From positions 1 to 26,192 of the forward strand of contig CAZKTU010000073.1 of assembly GCA_964555675.1 (NCBI GenBank): a DNA stretch of 26,192 nucleotides, written 5' to 3'. A model generated the notes under the pieces. It was not told the DNA's origin, did no database searches, and was given only the letters and a program-made list of their open reading frames with translations. The position numbers and the translations under genes are program-made. The stretch comes from CAIWXH01 sp964555675. GTDB taxonomy: Bacteria; Chloroflexota; Chloroflexia; Chloroflexales; Chloroflexaceae. Below, in pieces: positions 6,774 to 14,867 of the stretch; the first letter of the stretch is position 1, and the number at the start of each line of letters is the position of its first letter.

Positions 6774-7931
6774 ATGGCGACTGAGGCGCAGGTCGTGATC
6801 GTCGGCGCGGGCGTGGTCGGGGCGAGCGTGGCCTATCACCTGGCCATGCGCGGCTGTCGAGACATCTTACTCCTCGAGAAGGAGGAGGCCGAGATCAGCG
6901 GCAGCACGGCCCGCTCGGCGGCCGGGGTGCGCCACCAGTTCTCGAGCGCCACCAACATCCTGCTCTCGCGCTACAGCATCGAGCAGCTACGCCGCTTCGA
7001 CGCCGAGGTCGGGGGCCACGCCGAACTGCACCAGGTCGGCTATCTCTTCCTGGTCAACGACGAGGCCACCTGGGAGCAGTACCAGCGCAACGTGGCCCTC
7101 CAGCGCGAGCTAGGGGTGCGCGTCGAGCTGCTCACCCCCGAGGAGGCGGCGCGCTTCGTGCCGCGCATGCGCACCGACGATCTGGTGGGCGCCACCTTCG
7201 GCCCCGACGACGGCTATTGCGACCCTTATGGCATCGCCATGGGCTACCTGCGGGCGGCCCAGGGCCTCGGCGCGCGCCTGCAGCGGGCCACCGCCGTCAC
7301 CGGCTTTGCGCTTGGGGGCGGGCGGGTCACGGGGGTGCAGACGAGCCAGGGCCCGATCGCCTGCGAGACGGTGGTCAACGCCGCTGGGCCCTGGGCCGGC
7401 GCCGTAGCCGCCTTCGCCGGCCTCGACGTCCCGGTGCGGCCCTACCGCCGCAACATCTACATGACCACGCCCTTCCCCCAGATCCCCGGCCCTATGCCCC
7501 TGACCATCGACGTGGGCAGCGGCTTCTATATGCGCCACGAGGGCGCGAGCATCCTGATGGGCAAGTCGAACCCCGACGAGCCGAGCAGCTTCAACCAGAC
7601 GGTCGACTGGGAGTGGCTGGACCATGTGCTCGAGGTGGGCCTGCACCGCTTCCCCATCCTCGAGGCGGCGGGCCTCGCCGATAGCCAGTGCTGGGCCGGC
7701 CTGTACGAGATCACGCCCGACCATAACCCGATCCTCGGGCGCCACCCCGACCTGCCCGGCTACGTCGACGCCAGCGGCTTCAGCGGCCACGGGATCATGC
7801 ACGCCCCCGCCACAGGCCTGCTGATCGCCGAAGAGATCCTCGACGGCCGGGCCCACACGATCAATATCGATGAACTGCGGGTCAGCCGCTTCACAAACGG
7901 GGCCGCCCGCAGCGAACAGAATATTATTTAA
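6774..7931 (+). CDS. FAD-dependent oxidoreductase, DAO family (sarcosine oxidase beta-like)
   Basis: The 385-residue flavoenzyme should oxidise a small secondary or primary amine or amino acid in the cytosol. The dinucleotide-binding motif GAGVVG at 11-16 and the acidic E35 at the end of the second strand bind FAD. SGSTARSAAG (42-51), the run GFYMRHEG, and the late ITPDHNPILG and GFSGHGIMHAPATG stretches fit the sarcosine/dimethylglycine oxidase beta and glycine oxidase branch of the DAO family. Length is normal for that group. No partner subunits (alpha, gamma, delta of heterotetrameric sarcosine oxidase) are nearby, so it probably works alone or with a distant partner. The STAND-type ATPase begins five bases after its stop, suggesting co-transcription. 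The substrate cannot be read from the sequence. Confidence 0.88.
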   Translation: MATEAQVVIVGAGVVGASVAYHLAMRGCRDILLLEKEEAEISGSTARSAAGVRHQFSSATNILLSRYSIEQLRRFDAEVGGHAELHQVGYLFLVNDEATWEQYQRNVALQRELGVRVELLTPEEAARFVPRMRTDDLVGATFGPDDGYCDPYGIAMGYLRAAQGLGARLQRATAVTGFALGGGRVTGVQTSQGPIACETVVNAAGPWAGAVAAFAGLDVPVRPYRRNIYMTTPFPQIPGPMPLTIDVGSGFYMRHEGASILMGKSNPDEPSSFNQTVDWEWLDHVLEVGLHRFPILEAAGLADSQCWAGLYEITPDHNPILGRHPDLPGYVDASGFSGHGIMHAPATGLLIAEEILDGRAHTINIDELRVSRFTNGAARSEQNII

Positions 7932-7936
7932 TACAG

Positions 7937-8857
7937 ATGATCACCCGCCCGCTCGAAGATCTCTTCGTGGACAGGCTGAAACAACTGGAGCGCTTCCGCA
8001 AGAGCCTCGAGGGGGCGAGCGGCCGCCGGATCATCCTCGTGACCGCCGGGCCCGGCATGGGCAAGTCGTGGCTGCTGCGCCGCTTCGCGGCAGAGGCCGA
8101 GGCCCGCGGCGGCGCCCACGCCCTGATCGACTTCAGCGACGGCCAGGCCTACGATGTGCTGACCCTGGTGCGTCGCTTCCGCGACCAGCTCGGCGCAGAC
8201 CGCTTCAATCGGCTGACGGCGGCGATCAACGAGGCCACGACCCCGCGCCTGGTGCTCGGCGAGCAGGGCGGCGTGCAACAGGGGCCGGTCGCCAACTTCG
8301 CCGACGCCCAGCTCGGCGATGTGCGCCTCGGCGATGTGGCCGGCGGCAGCATCATCAAGGATAACCTCTTCGTCGTCCAGACCGACAACCCCCTGCTGCT
8401 CCAGGCGATCGAGGACCGGGTGACCCAGGCCTTCTTCGAGTCGCTCCAGGCCCTGGCGGCCGCCGAGACGATCCTGTTCCTCTTCGACAGCTACGAGCGC
8501 ACCTCGCAAGAGGGCGAGCGCTGGGTCTCGAACGCCGCCGACCGCTGGATCCAGCGCGAGCTGCTGCTGCGCATCCGCGAGGGCCGCCTGCCCGGGGTGG
8601 TGGTGGTCCTGGCCGGGCGACGCCTTCCGCCCTTTGATGCGGAGTGGGCCAGAGTGGTCGGGCCGCTGCCCCTCGAGCTCTTCACCGTCGAGGACGTGGC
8701 CGAGTACCTGCGCCAGAATCGACGCCTGACCAGCCTCACCGACGCCGAGGTCCAGACGCTCTTCAACGCGGTCCAGGGGAACCCGCAGCTGCTCGGCATT
8801 ATCGGCGACAACCTCGAGCGCTCGGCCACGGCCGACGCGCCGGACGACGACTGGTAA
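7937..8857 (+). CDS. STAND-type P-loop ATPase lacking its helical/effector half
   Basis: The 306-residue protein is the nucleotide-binding part of a STAND/AAA-like switch ATPase. Walker A is GPGMGKSW at 38-45 (K43), Walker B ILFLFDSYE at 179-187 (D184), VVLAGRRLP at 223-231 fits the sensor position, and GNPQLL at 281-286 is the GxP-type motif near the end of the NTPase module. The chain then stops within about 20 residues, where a winged-helix domain and repeats would usually follow. Between Walker A and B lies an odd Gly-Asp run (QLGDVRLGDVAGGS, 125-138), like the GD-repeat linkers of some STAND and effector proteins. It follows the oxidoreductase by five bases without a clear ribosome site. 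The protein at 11339 begins with what looks like the missing domain. Function is unknown. Confidence 0.75.
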   Translation: MITRPLEDLFVDRLKQLERFRKSLEGASGRRIILVTAGPGMGKSWLLRRFAAEAEARGGAHALIDFSDGQAYDVLTLVRRFRDQLGADRFNRLTAAINEATTPRLVLGEQGGVQQGPVANFADAQLGDVRLGDVAGGSIIKDNLFVVQTDNPLLLQAIEDRVTQAFFESLQALAAAETILFLFDSYERTSQEGERWVSNAADRWIQRELLLRIREGRLPGVVVVLAGRRLPPFDAEWARVVGPLPLELFTVEDVAEYLRQNRRLTSLTDAEVQTLFNAVQGNPQLLGIIGDNLERSATADAPDDDW

Positions 8858-8923
8858 GGCGAGGCGGTTAGGATACAGACAGCGGCGCAGCTCCAGGTAG
8901 CGCCGACGACGACGCCGCGGCAC

Positions 8924-8973
8924 CAGCCGGGGGCTGACACGTGGGGCTGCCCTACAGCCGGGGGCAGACATGT
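8924..8973 (+). repeat. Direct repeat pair spaced 31 bases, operator candidate
   Basis: Two 19-base copies at 8924-8942 and 8955-8973 differ at three positions. Both share CAGCCGGGGGC, and the first copy contains the dyad CAGCC-GGG-GGCTG. The 31-base offset is close to three helical turns, so two protein units would bind the same DNA face. The second copy ends on the first base of the -10 at 8973-8978. Confidence 0.45.
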
Positions 8974-8978
8974 ATCAT
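8973..8978 (+). promoter_or_regulatory. -10 element for the fused membrane/spermidine-synthase gene
   Basis: TATCAT (5/6 match) lies 17 bases before the ATG at 8996, and GGAGGG at 8984-8989 is the ribosome site. No fair -35 is seen 16-18 bases upstream. The leader would be only about 10 bases, so this call is tentative. Confidence 0.4.
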
Positions 8979-8995
8979 GCTTTGGAGGGCCAACG

Positions 8996-11272
8996 ATGCG
9001 CGCTGTGTATACCGTGACTATCTTCGTAAGCGCGGCCCTGCTCTTTCTGATCCAGCCGATGTTCGCGCGCATGATCCTGCCCTTCCTCGGCGGGTCGCCC
9101 GCGGTGTGGAACACGGCCATGGTCTTCTACCAGACCATGTTGCTGGCCGGCTACGCCTATGCCCACCTGACGATCAGCCGGCTGGGCGCGCGCCGGCAGG
9201 CCGCCGTCCACGTGGCCGTGATGCTGCTGCCCCTGCTGGCCCTGCCCATCGCCGTGCCCGGGGGTTGGGCGCCGCCGACGGACAGCAGCCCTGTGCCATG
9301 GCTGCTGGCCCTGCTCTTCGTGGCGGTCGGGCTGCCCTACTTCGTGGTCTCGGCCAGCAGCCCGCTGCTCCAGGCCTGGTTCGCCGCGGGCGGCAGTAAG
9401 GCCGGCAACCCCTATGCGCTCTACGCCGCCAGCAACCTGGGCAGCATGCTCGGCCTGCTGGGCTACCCCGCCCTGGTCGAGCCGCGGCTGCGCCTGGCCG
9501 AGCAGAGCCTGCTCTGGTCGGGCGGCTACCTGCTGCTGCTGGCCCTGACCGCCGGCTGCGCCGCCCTGCTCTGGCGGGCGCCAAGGGAGGCCGCCACCAT
9601 CGGTTCGCCCGCCGCGACGCCCGAGCCGCCCCCCGCCTGGCGTCGCCGCCTGCGCTGGATCCTGCTGGCGATGGCACCCTCGAGCCTGCTGCTGAGCGTC
9701 ACCAGCTACATCAGCGCCGACATCGCGGCCATCCCCCTACTCTGGGTCTGGCCCCTGGCGATCTACCTGCTGACCTTCACCCTGGTCTTCGCCAACCGGC
9801 CGCCGCTGCCCCACTGGATCATGGTGCGGGCCCTGCCGATCGTGCTGCTGCCGCTGCTGATCACCATCCTGGCCGGGGCCACCCAGCCGCTGGAGTTGCT
9901 GATCCCCCTGCACCTGATCACCTTCTTCGTGGCGGCCATGGTCTGCCACGGCGAGCTGGCCGCCGATAGGCCCGGCCCCGCCCGCCTGACCGAGTTCTAC
10001 CTGCTGCTCTCGCTCGGCGGGGCCCTGGGCGGCATGGCCAACGCCTTGCTCGCGCCCCAGATCTTCAACGCGGTGCTCGAGTACCCTCTGACCCTGGCCC
10101 TCTGCGGCTTCCTGCTTCCCGCCGGCCTCGTCGTCGCCCGCGCCCGCGACAAGGCCGGGTCGGACGAAGAGCGGACGGCGGTGCCCGAAGCCAGCGCGGC
10201 CTCGCCCGCGGCCCTGGGCATCAGCGCCACGGCCCGCAACCGGCGGCCTTCAGCCGCCAGCCTGGACCTGCTGCTGCCGGCCGGCCTGGGCCTGCTGACG
10301 GTGGCCCTGATCATGGCGGGGCAGGCGCTGAGTCTGCGCGGCCCGGCGGGGATCGCCATCATGCTGGGCCTGCCGGCCCTGATCTGCTTCAGCTTCTCGC
10401 GCCGCCCCCTGCGCTTCGGGCTGGGCCTGGCCGCCCTCCTGGCCGCCAGCGCGCTCTATACGCGCGGCAACGAGCAGGTGCTCTACGCCGAGCGCACTTT
10501 CTTCGGGGTACACCGGGTCTTCCTCGACGGCGGCAGCCAGACCCACGTGCTGGCCCACGGCAACACCAAGCACGGCGCCCAGAGCCTCGAGCCCGAGCGC
10601 AGGCACGAGCCCCTGACCTACTACACACGCAGCGGCCCCCTCGGCCAGATCTTCGCCGAGCGCGGGGGGCAGCCCGGGCTGCGCGTGGGCGCTGTGGGCC
10701 TAGGGGTGGCGACGATCGCCTGCTACGCCCAGCCCGGCCAGAGCTGGACCTTCTACGAGATCGACCCGGCCGTGGCCCGCATCGCGCGCGATCCCGCGCT
10801 CTTCACCTTCCTGCGCGACTGCCTGCCCGACGCGCCAATCGTCCTGGGCGACGCGCGCCTGTCGCTCGCGACGACCGAAGGCCAGTACGACCTGCTGATC
10901 CTCGACGCCTATTCCTCCGACGCCATCCCCATCCACCTGATCACGCGCGAGGCCCTGGGCCTCTACCTCGAACGGCTCGCGCCCGACGGCGTGCTGACCT
11001 TCCACATCTCCAACCAGCACCTCGACCTCGAGCCCGTACTGGCCGACCTGGCCGCCGACGCGGGCCTGACGGCCCTGGTGCGCAACGACCAGGTGCTGAC
11101 CCAGGCCGAGTGGGAGGCGGGCAAGGCGCCCTCGGTCTGGGTGCTGCTGGCCCGCCCCAGCGCCGACCTGGGCGCCCTGGCCGCCGACCCGCGCTGGCAG
11201 CCGGCCCGCAGGGTGGCCGGCGCGCGCCTCTGGACCGACGACTTCTCGAGCCTGCTGAGCGTCTTGCGGTAG
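8996..11272 (+). CDS. Fused multi-pass membrane / spermidine synthase-like protein
   Basis: The 758-residue protein joins a polytopic membrane part (about 1-490, some 12-14 hydrophobic helices) to a cytosolic class I methyltransferase-fold domain of the spermidine synthase type (about 495-758). The nucleotide-binding loop reads GAVGLGVAT (565-573), with acidic E588 in YEIDP and LILDAYSSDAIPIHL at 634-648, where D637 and D642 sit at the catalytic Asp positions of aminopropyltransferases. Such fused MFS/spermidine-synthase proteins are common in bacteria, but their reaction is mostly unknown; polyamine synthesis should not be assumed. GGAGGG six bases before the ATG supports this start. The gene has its own control region and lies between the STAND ATPase and the winged-helix/TPR protein. 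Confidence 0.85.
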   Translation: MRAVYTVTIFVSAALLFLIQPMFARMILPFLGGSPAVWNTAMVFYQTMLLAGYAYAHLTISRLGARRQAAVHVAVMLLPLLALPIAVPGGWAPPTDSSPVPWLLALLFVAVGLPYFVVSASSPLLQAWFAAGGSKAGNPYALYAASNLGSMLGLLGYPALVEPRLRLAEQSLLWSGGYLLLLALTAGCAALLWRAPREAATIGSPAATPEPPPAWRRRLRWILLAMAPSSLLLSVTSYISADIAAIPLLWVWPLAIYLLTFTLVFANRPPLPHWIMVRALPIVLLPLLITILAGATQPLELLIPLHLITFFVAAMVCHGELAADRPGPARLTEFYLLLSLGGALGGMANALLAPQIFNAVLEYPLTLALCGFLLPAGLVVARARDKAGSDEERTAVPEASAASPAALGISATARNRRPSAASLDLLLPAGLGLLTVALIMAGQALSLRGPAGIAIMLGLPALICFSFSRRPLRFGLGLAALLAASALYTRGNEQVLYAERTFFGVHRVFLDGGSQTHVLAHGNTKHGAQSLEPERRHEPLTYYTRSGPLGQIFAERGGQPGLRVGAVGLGVATIACYAQPGQSWTFYEIDPAVARIARDPALFTFLRDCLPDAPIVLGDARLSLATTEGQYDLLILDAYSSDAIPIHLITREALGLYLERLAPDGVLTFHISNQHLDLEPVLADLAADAGLTALVRNDQVLTQAEWEAGKAPSVWVLLARPSADLGALAADPRWQPARRVAGARLWTDDFSSLLSVLR

Positions 11273-11289
11273 GGCGAGGGGGTGGAGCG

Positions 11290-11298
11290 TGCTATGAT
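11290..11298 (+). promoter_or_regulatory. Extended -10 promoter for the winged-helix/TPR gene
   Basis: TGC-TATGAT is an extended -10 with a 5/6 hexamer, 40 bases before the ATG at 11339. AGGGG at 11331-11335 serves as ribosome site with a tight three-base spacing. Confidence 0.5.
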
Positions 11299-11338
11299 GA
11301 TGAGAGAGCAATTCTGCGGGTAGGCGAAATAGGGGACG

Positions 11339-14300
11339 ATGGACCAGGAGCTCACAGCGACCGTCAGCGCGATCGCCAGTAGGCTGGCCCAGGCGAGCAA
11401 GAGCAAGGGCGGCGACGAACTGGTGGCCCTCACGATCGACCAGATGCTGCGCGGCGTCTCGGAGCGCCAGGCCGAGGTGCTGCGGCGCTGCGCCATCCCG
11501 CGCTGGATCGACGTGAGCGTGCTGCGGGTGCTGCGCGAGAGCGAGGAGGGCAACGAGCGGGTGCTCGAGCGCCTGCGGGCCTACAGCTTCGTGCGCGACC
11601 TGGGCGACGGCCGGCTGGCCTACCACGACGAAGTGCGCAAGGCCCTGAGCGACGAGTGGCAGGCCGAGCGCCCCGAGGAGGCGCGCACGATCCACCGGCG
11701 CCTCTACAGCTACTTCAGCACGCGCACCACGCCGCCCGGCTCGGTGAGCCGCGCCATGCCGCTGATGCCGGACAGCAACTCGCTCAGCGTGGTCCCCCTG
11801 ACCACTCAGACCGACCTGCTGCGCCGCGAGGCCCTCTACCACCTGCTGCATGTCGACAAGGACCGCGGCCTCGAGCAGCTGCGCCGCTCGTTCGAGGCCC
11901 TCGAAGAGGCCCACCGCCTGGCCGAGGCCGAGCTGCTCATCCAGACCGCCAGCGAGACGCCCCTCGGCCCGCGCGAGCGGCGCTGGGTGCAGTATCTGCG
12001 GGCCCGCGTCCTGCGGGCGGCCCTGCGCCTCGAAGACGCGGCGGTGCAGCTCGACGCCCTGCGGGAGCGCGGCGACCTCGAGCCCGAGCTGGCCGCCGAG
12101 GTCAGCCGCACCCTGGGCGAGGTCTACAGCGAGACGGGCCAGTGGGCCCGGGCCACCGAGCTCTACCGCCAGAGCCTGGCCTACTTCGCGCGGGCGAATA
12201 ATAGCCCTGCGCTGGCCGCGACGATGCTGCTGCTGGGCGAGGCCTACCAGGGCCTTGGCATCAGCACAGGCAGCTGGTACGCCCCCGGCAGGCCCGCCAA
12301 CCCGCTGATGGCCGCCCTCTACGCGGCCTGGATCTGGCTGCTCGGCCTGCCCTTCCAGATCGCCATCCTGATCACCGGCGGCCGCAACAGGCTGCTGCCG
12401 CGCCCCGAGCACTGCGCCCGCTATCAGAACTGGCTGCTGATCAGGCTCTATAACACGGCCCGCACCTGGTACGGCGACGCCCGCGAGGCCTTCAGGCGCC
12501 TCGACGATGCGCCCGGCATCCTGCGGGCCGAGCAGCGCCTGGCCGACATCCTGCTGCTCTACGGCTACCACGACGAGGCCCGCGCCGCGATCGAGGGCCT
12601 GCTGGCTCGCCCCGAGGCCCGCGACCCCTACAGACGGGCCTGGCTCCAGCGCTCGCTCGCGGAGTGCCTGCTGGCCGCCGGGGCCACAGGCGAGGCCCGG
12701 GCCCTGCTCGCCGAGGCGCGGACGGTCTTCAAGGAGCTGGGCGACGTCAGGCGCGAGGCCTCGGTGCTGACCCTGCAGGGACGCGCTGCCGCCCAGGCCG
12801 GCGACAGCGAGGGCGCCCTGCGGGGCTACGAGGGCGGCCTGGCCCGCTTCAGGGTCCTGCGCTACGCGGCCGCGCGCGAGCGCATCCTGCACGAGCTGCG
12901 GGTCTGGCGCCGCAAGCCCGAGCTCGACGCGGCGACCCGCGAGCGCATCTCGGCCCTGGTGGCCGCCGAGCCCGAGAAGCGCTACGTGGGGCGCTTCATC
13001 CGCAGCTACCAGGGCCTGCTGCAGATCGCGACGGTCAGCGCCCTGCCCCTGGCCTTGCTGCTGATGGCCATCGTGGCGCCCACGGTCATCCTCAGCCAGA
13101 CCGACGAGGGCATCCTCAGTCAGGCGATCTTCTTCAACCCATGGCGCGTCCTCGGGGTGGCGGCGACCCTCACCCCGATCTACATGGCCGTCTACGCGGC
13201 CATCGCGATGGCGGTGATCTACTGGCTGCCGATCACGCGCATCGAGCGCGAGCAGCCCGATGTGATCACCACCGGCCCCGGCTCGATCGCCCGCTACGAC
13301 AGCAAGGGCAACCTCGCCCTCGAGCTGGTGTGGGCAAATGTGCGGCGCTGGCTGACCCTCGACCGCTGCCTGTGGGAGCGCCCCCTGAGCCTCTACTCGC
13401 GCACCTATCTGGAGGATGCGGCCGGCCGCGACCTGGCGATCGACGGGATCACCGGCTGGTATACCGAGCTCCAGGCCGACATTGGGCGCCACCTGGCCGC
13501 CGCGGGCGACACCGCGAGGCGGAGCGACCTGGGCTACAGCCTGCTACGGAGCGGGGCGGGGCTCAGCGCTGTCATCGGGGGCGTGCTGCTGCTGGCGGTC
13601 ACCTCGTCGAACAACGGCTGGCTCAACCTGGGCGGGCTCTTCGCGCCCCCCCTGGCCGCCGCGATCTGGTTGGTGGCCCTCAGCGGGGTCCTGATGCTCG
13701 TCCCCCTGGCCTACTGGCTGGCCCACAGGCCCCTCAGGCTCCAGCGGACCCTGCTGCTCAACGAGCGCTGGCCGATCTTCCTGGCGGCGGTGGGCGGCCT
13801 GGCGGTGGCGGCCTACCTGATCTTCCGTGGGCGGCTGATCCCGGTCGAGGCCCTCAACTATGGGACCTTCGTGTGGGGCGTCTATGTGCTGGCCGAGGCC
13901 CTGACGGCGATCGCGGCGCCGGGCCGGCGGGCGCTGCGCCTGGCCGCCGTGCCGATCGCGACCCTGCTGGCCCTCGCTCTGGTGGCGCAGCCGGCCCTGG
14001 CCCACTACAAGTGGCTCGAGAGCTACATCGCGCGTAAGCAGGTCGAGGCAGGGGTGATGAGCTCGGCCTCGAGCTGCTCGGCCGCCGAGCAGGCGCGAGC
14101 CATGGGCGGCGACGCCTACTCGACCTGGGCCATCCAGGGCGACTGCGCCGCGGCGGCAGGCGACTGGGAGGCCGCGGCCCGCTACTATCTGGCCGCCGCC
14201 GAGGCCGCCGCCCCCGGCTCGGACCAGCGGGCCCTGGCCCTCTACAACCTCTGGATCGTGTCCGGCAACACGGGCGATGATCAACTACGCGCGGGGGCGT

Positions 14301-14371
14301 TTACGGCCCTGACTCAGACCTGCACGAGTTCGCCGCGCCCGCCGGTGTGCGAGCGCCTGCCCTTTCAGTAG
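11339..14371 (+). CDS. Winged-helix/TPR protein with seven membrane helices (1010 aa)
   Basis: Residues about 25-130 resemble the winged-helix part that follows the NTPase in STAND proteins: two helices (SERQAEVLRRCAI at 41-53), a strand-turn near FVRDLGDGRLAYHDEVR (84-100) and a terminal helix pair. TPR-like helical repeats cover about 160-545 (for example YSETGQWARATELYRQSLAYF at 263-283). Hydrophobic helices follow at about 561-587, 603-630, 740-757, 768-797, 810-829, 843-860 and 866-886. With the N-terminus inside, the C-terminal 120 residues would be outside; they hold four Cys (913, 936, 995, 1004) and one TPR-like unit. A hydrophobic patch at 323-347 interrupts the TPRs. There is no P-loop. 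The likely partner is the ATPase at 7937-8857. The exact role is unknown. Confidence 0.75.
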   Translation: MDQELTATVSAIASRLAQASKSKGGDELVALTIDQMLRGVSERQAEVLRRCAIPRWIDVSVLRVLRESEEGNERVLERLRAYSFVRDLGDGRLAYHDEVRKALSDEWQAERPEEARTIHRRLYSYFSTRTTPPGSVSRAMPLMPDSNSLSVVPLTTQTDLLRREALYHLLHVDKDRGLEQLRRSFEALEEAHRLAEAELLIQTASETPLGPRERRWVQYLRARVLRAALRLEDAAVQLDALRERGDLEPELAAEVSRTLGEVYSETGQWARATELYRQSLAYFARANNSPALAATMLLLGEAYQGLGISTGSWYAPGRPANPLMAALYAAWIWLLGLPFQIAILITGGRNRLLPRPEHCARYQNWLLIRLYNTARTWYGDAREAFRRLDDAPGILRAEQRLADILLLYGYHDEARAAIEGLLARPEARDPYRRAWLQRSLAECLLAAGATGEARALLAEARTVFKELGDVRREASVLTLQGRAAAQAGDSEGALRGYEGGLARFRVLRYAAARERILHELRVWRRKPELDAATRERISALVAAEPEKRYVGRFIRSYQGLLQIATVSALPLALLLMAIVAPTVILSQTDEGILSQAIFFNPWRVLGVAATLTPIYMAVYAAIAMAVIYWLPITRIEREQPDVITTGPGSIARYDSKGNLALELVWANVRRWLTLDRCLWERPLSLYSRTYLEDAAGRDLAIDGITGWYTELQADIGRHLAAAGDTARRSDLGYSLLRSGAGLSAVIGGVLLLAVTSSNNGWLNLGGLFAPPLAAAIWLVALSGVLMLVPLAYWLAHRPLRLQRTLLLNERWPIFLAAVGGLAVAAYLIFRGRLIPVEALNYGTFVWGVYVLAEALTAIAAPGRRALRLAAVPIATLLALALVAQPALAHYKWLESYIARKQVEAGVMSSASSCSAAEQARAMGGDAYSTWAIQGDCAAAAGDWEAAARYYLAAAEAAAPGSDQRALALYNLWIVSGNTGDDQLRAGAFTALTQTCTSSPRPPVCERLPFQ

Positions 14372-14387
14372 GCTTTCGCTGCACGCC

Positions 14388-14410
14388 GCCGGGGCCGTAC
14401 ACGGCCCGGC
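14388..14410 (+). terminator. GC-rich hairpin after the TPR gene
   Basis: GCCGGGGCCG and CGGCCCGGC pair over a TACA loop with one bulged G, 17 bases past the stop at 14371. A second bulged hairpin lies at 14437-14459 (GCCCGCCG with CGGCCGGGC). Neither has a T-run, so termination is inferred from place and stability only. Confidence 0.4.
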
Positions 14411-14482
14411 AATGGGGTGCGAAGGCCGCCTGCGCGGCCCGCCGGTTTATCGGCCGGGCGTGAAGGGACGGCGCGCAGCAGG

Positions 14483-14511
14483 TTGCCGAATAGGGCACGA
14501 ACGAGTATAGT
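14483..14511 (+). promoter_or_regulatory. Sigma-70-type promoter for the 83-residue gene
   Basis: TTGCCG at 14483-14488 and TATAGT at 14506-14511 are spaced by exactly 17 bases. Transcription would begin near 14518. Confidence 0.6.
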
Positions 14512-14556
14512 AGTGCGGTTCGCTGCCTGACGCTCCGCAGCCTGGAGGATATACCA

Positions 14557-14808
14557 ATGACCCTTGAGGAAGCCATCGTCGAGATCAGCCGGCGTGTCAG
14601 CGCCGCCTGCCCCGAAGCCATCCTGCGTATCACCCGCGCCTCCGAGGAGGAGGCCAGCATTCGCGCATACGCCCCCGCAGGGGCCGAGACGGCGATCAAA
14701 GAGGCCAGTCAGGACTACACGATGCAGCTCCTCACCTCCGAGGGCCTCGATGTGCAGGTCCTGGTCTATGATATCGCCACCTCGCTGCCGCCCGAAGACG
14801 AGGGATGA
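14557..14808 (+). CDS. Small acidic unknown protein (83 aa)
   Basis: I do not recognise this protein. It is 83 residues, acidic, with no Cys, Trp, signal peptide or membrane segment, and reads as a compact alpha/beta fold: helix (EEAIVEISRRVSA, 4-16), strand (AILRITRA), strand (EASIRAYAPA), helix (TAIKEASQDYTMQLLTSE) and strand (DVQVLVYDIA). The order resembles a small ferredoxin-like sandwich, but that is inference. A GGAGG ribosome site lies eight bases before the ATG, and a well-formed promoter is at 14483-14511, so I take it as a real, separately expressed gene. It is convergent with aroQ over a shared stem-loop. Confidence 0.7.
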   Translation: MTLEEAIVEISRRVSAACPEAILRITRASEEEASIRAYAPAGAETAIKEASQDYTMQLLTSEGLDVQVLVYDIATSLPPEDEG

Positions 14809-14816
14809 AGCAGCCA

Positions 14817-14867
14817 GGCTGAGAGAGGCAGCAGTTCGGCGCGTCGCGCGGGCTGCCTCTCTCAGCC
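14817..14867. terminator. Perfect 16-pair stem between convergent genes
   Basis: Arms at 14817-14832 and 14852-14867 are perfect reverse complements (core GAGAGAGGCAGC), with a 19-base loop. The stem starts eight bases after the 83-residue gene and overlaps the last codons of aroQ. No T-run follows on either strand. It probably serves as a two-way transcript end or 3' stabiliser. Confidence 0.6.

Noticed and set aside
8996..11272. A recent mobile insertion splitting one STAND gene
   Set aside because: No terminal repeats, target duplication or transposase are seen, and both flanking genes have their own clean stop or promoter and ribosome site; a stable split is more likely.
10700..13492. 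930-residue open frame on the minus strand
   Set aside because: It lies opposite the spermidine-synthase and TPR genes, is rich in Gly/Gln/Arg/Ala low-complexity runs and shows no family motif. Long antisense frames are common in high-GC DNA.
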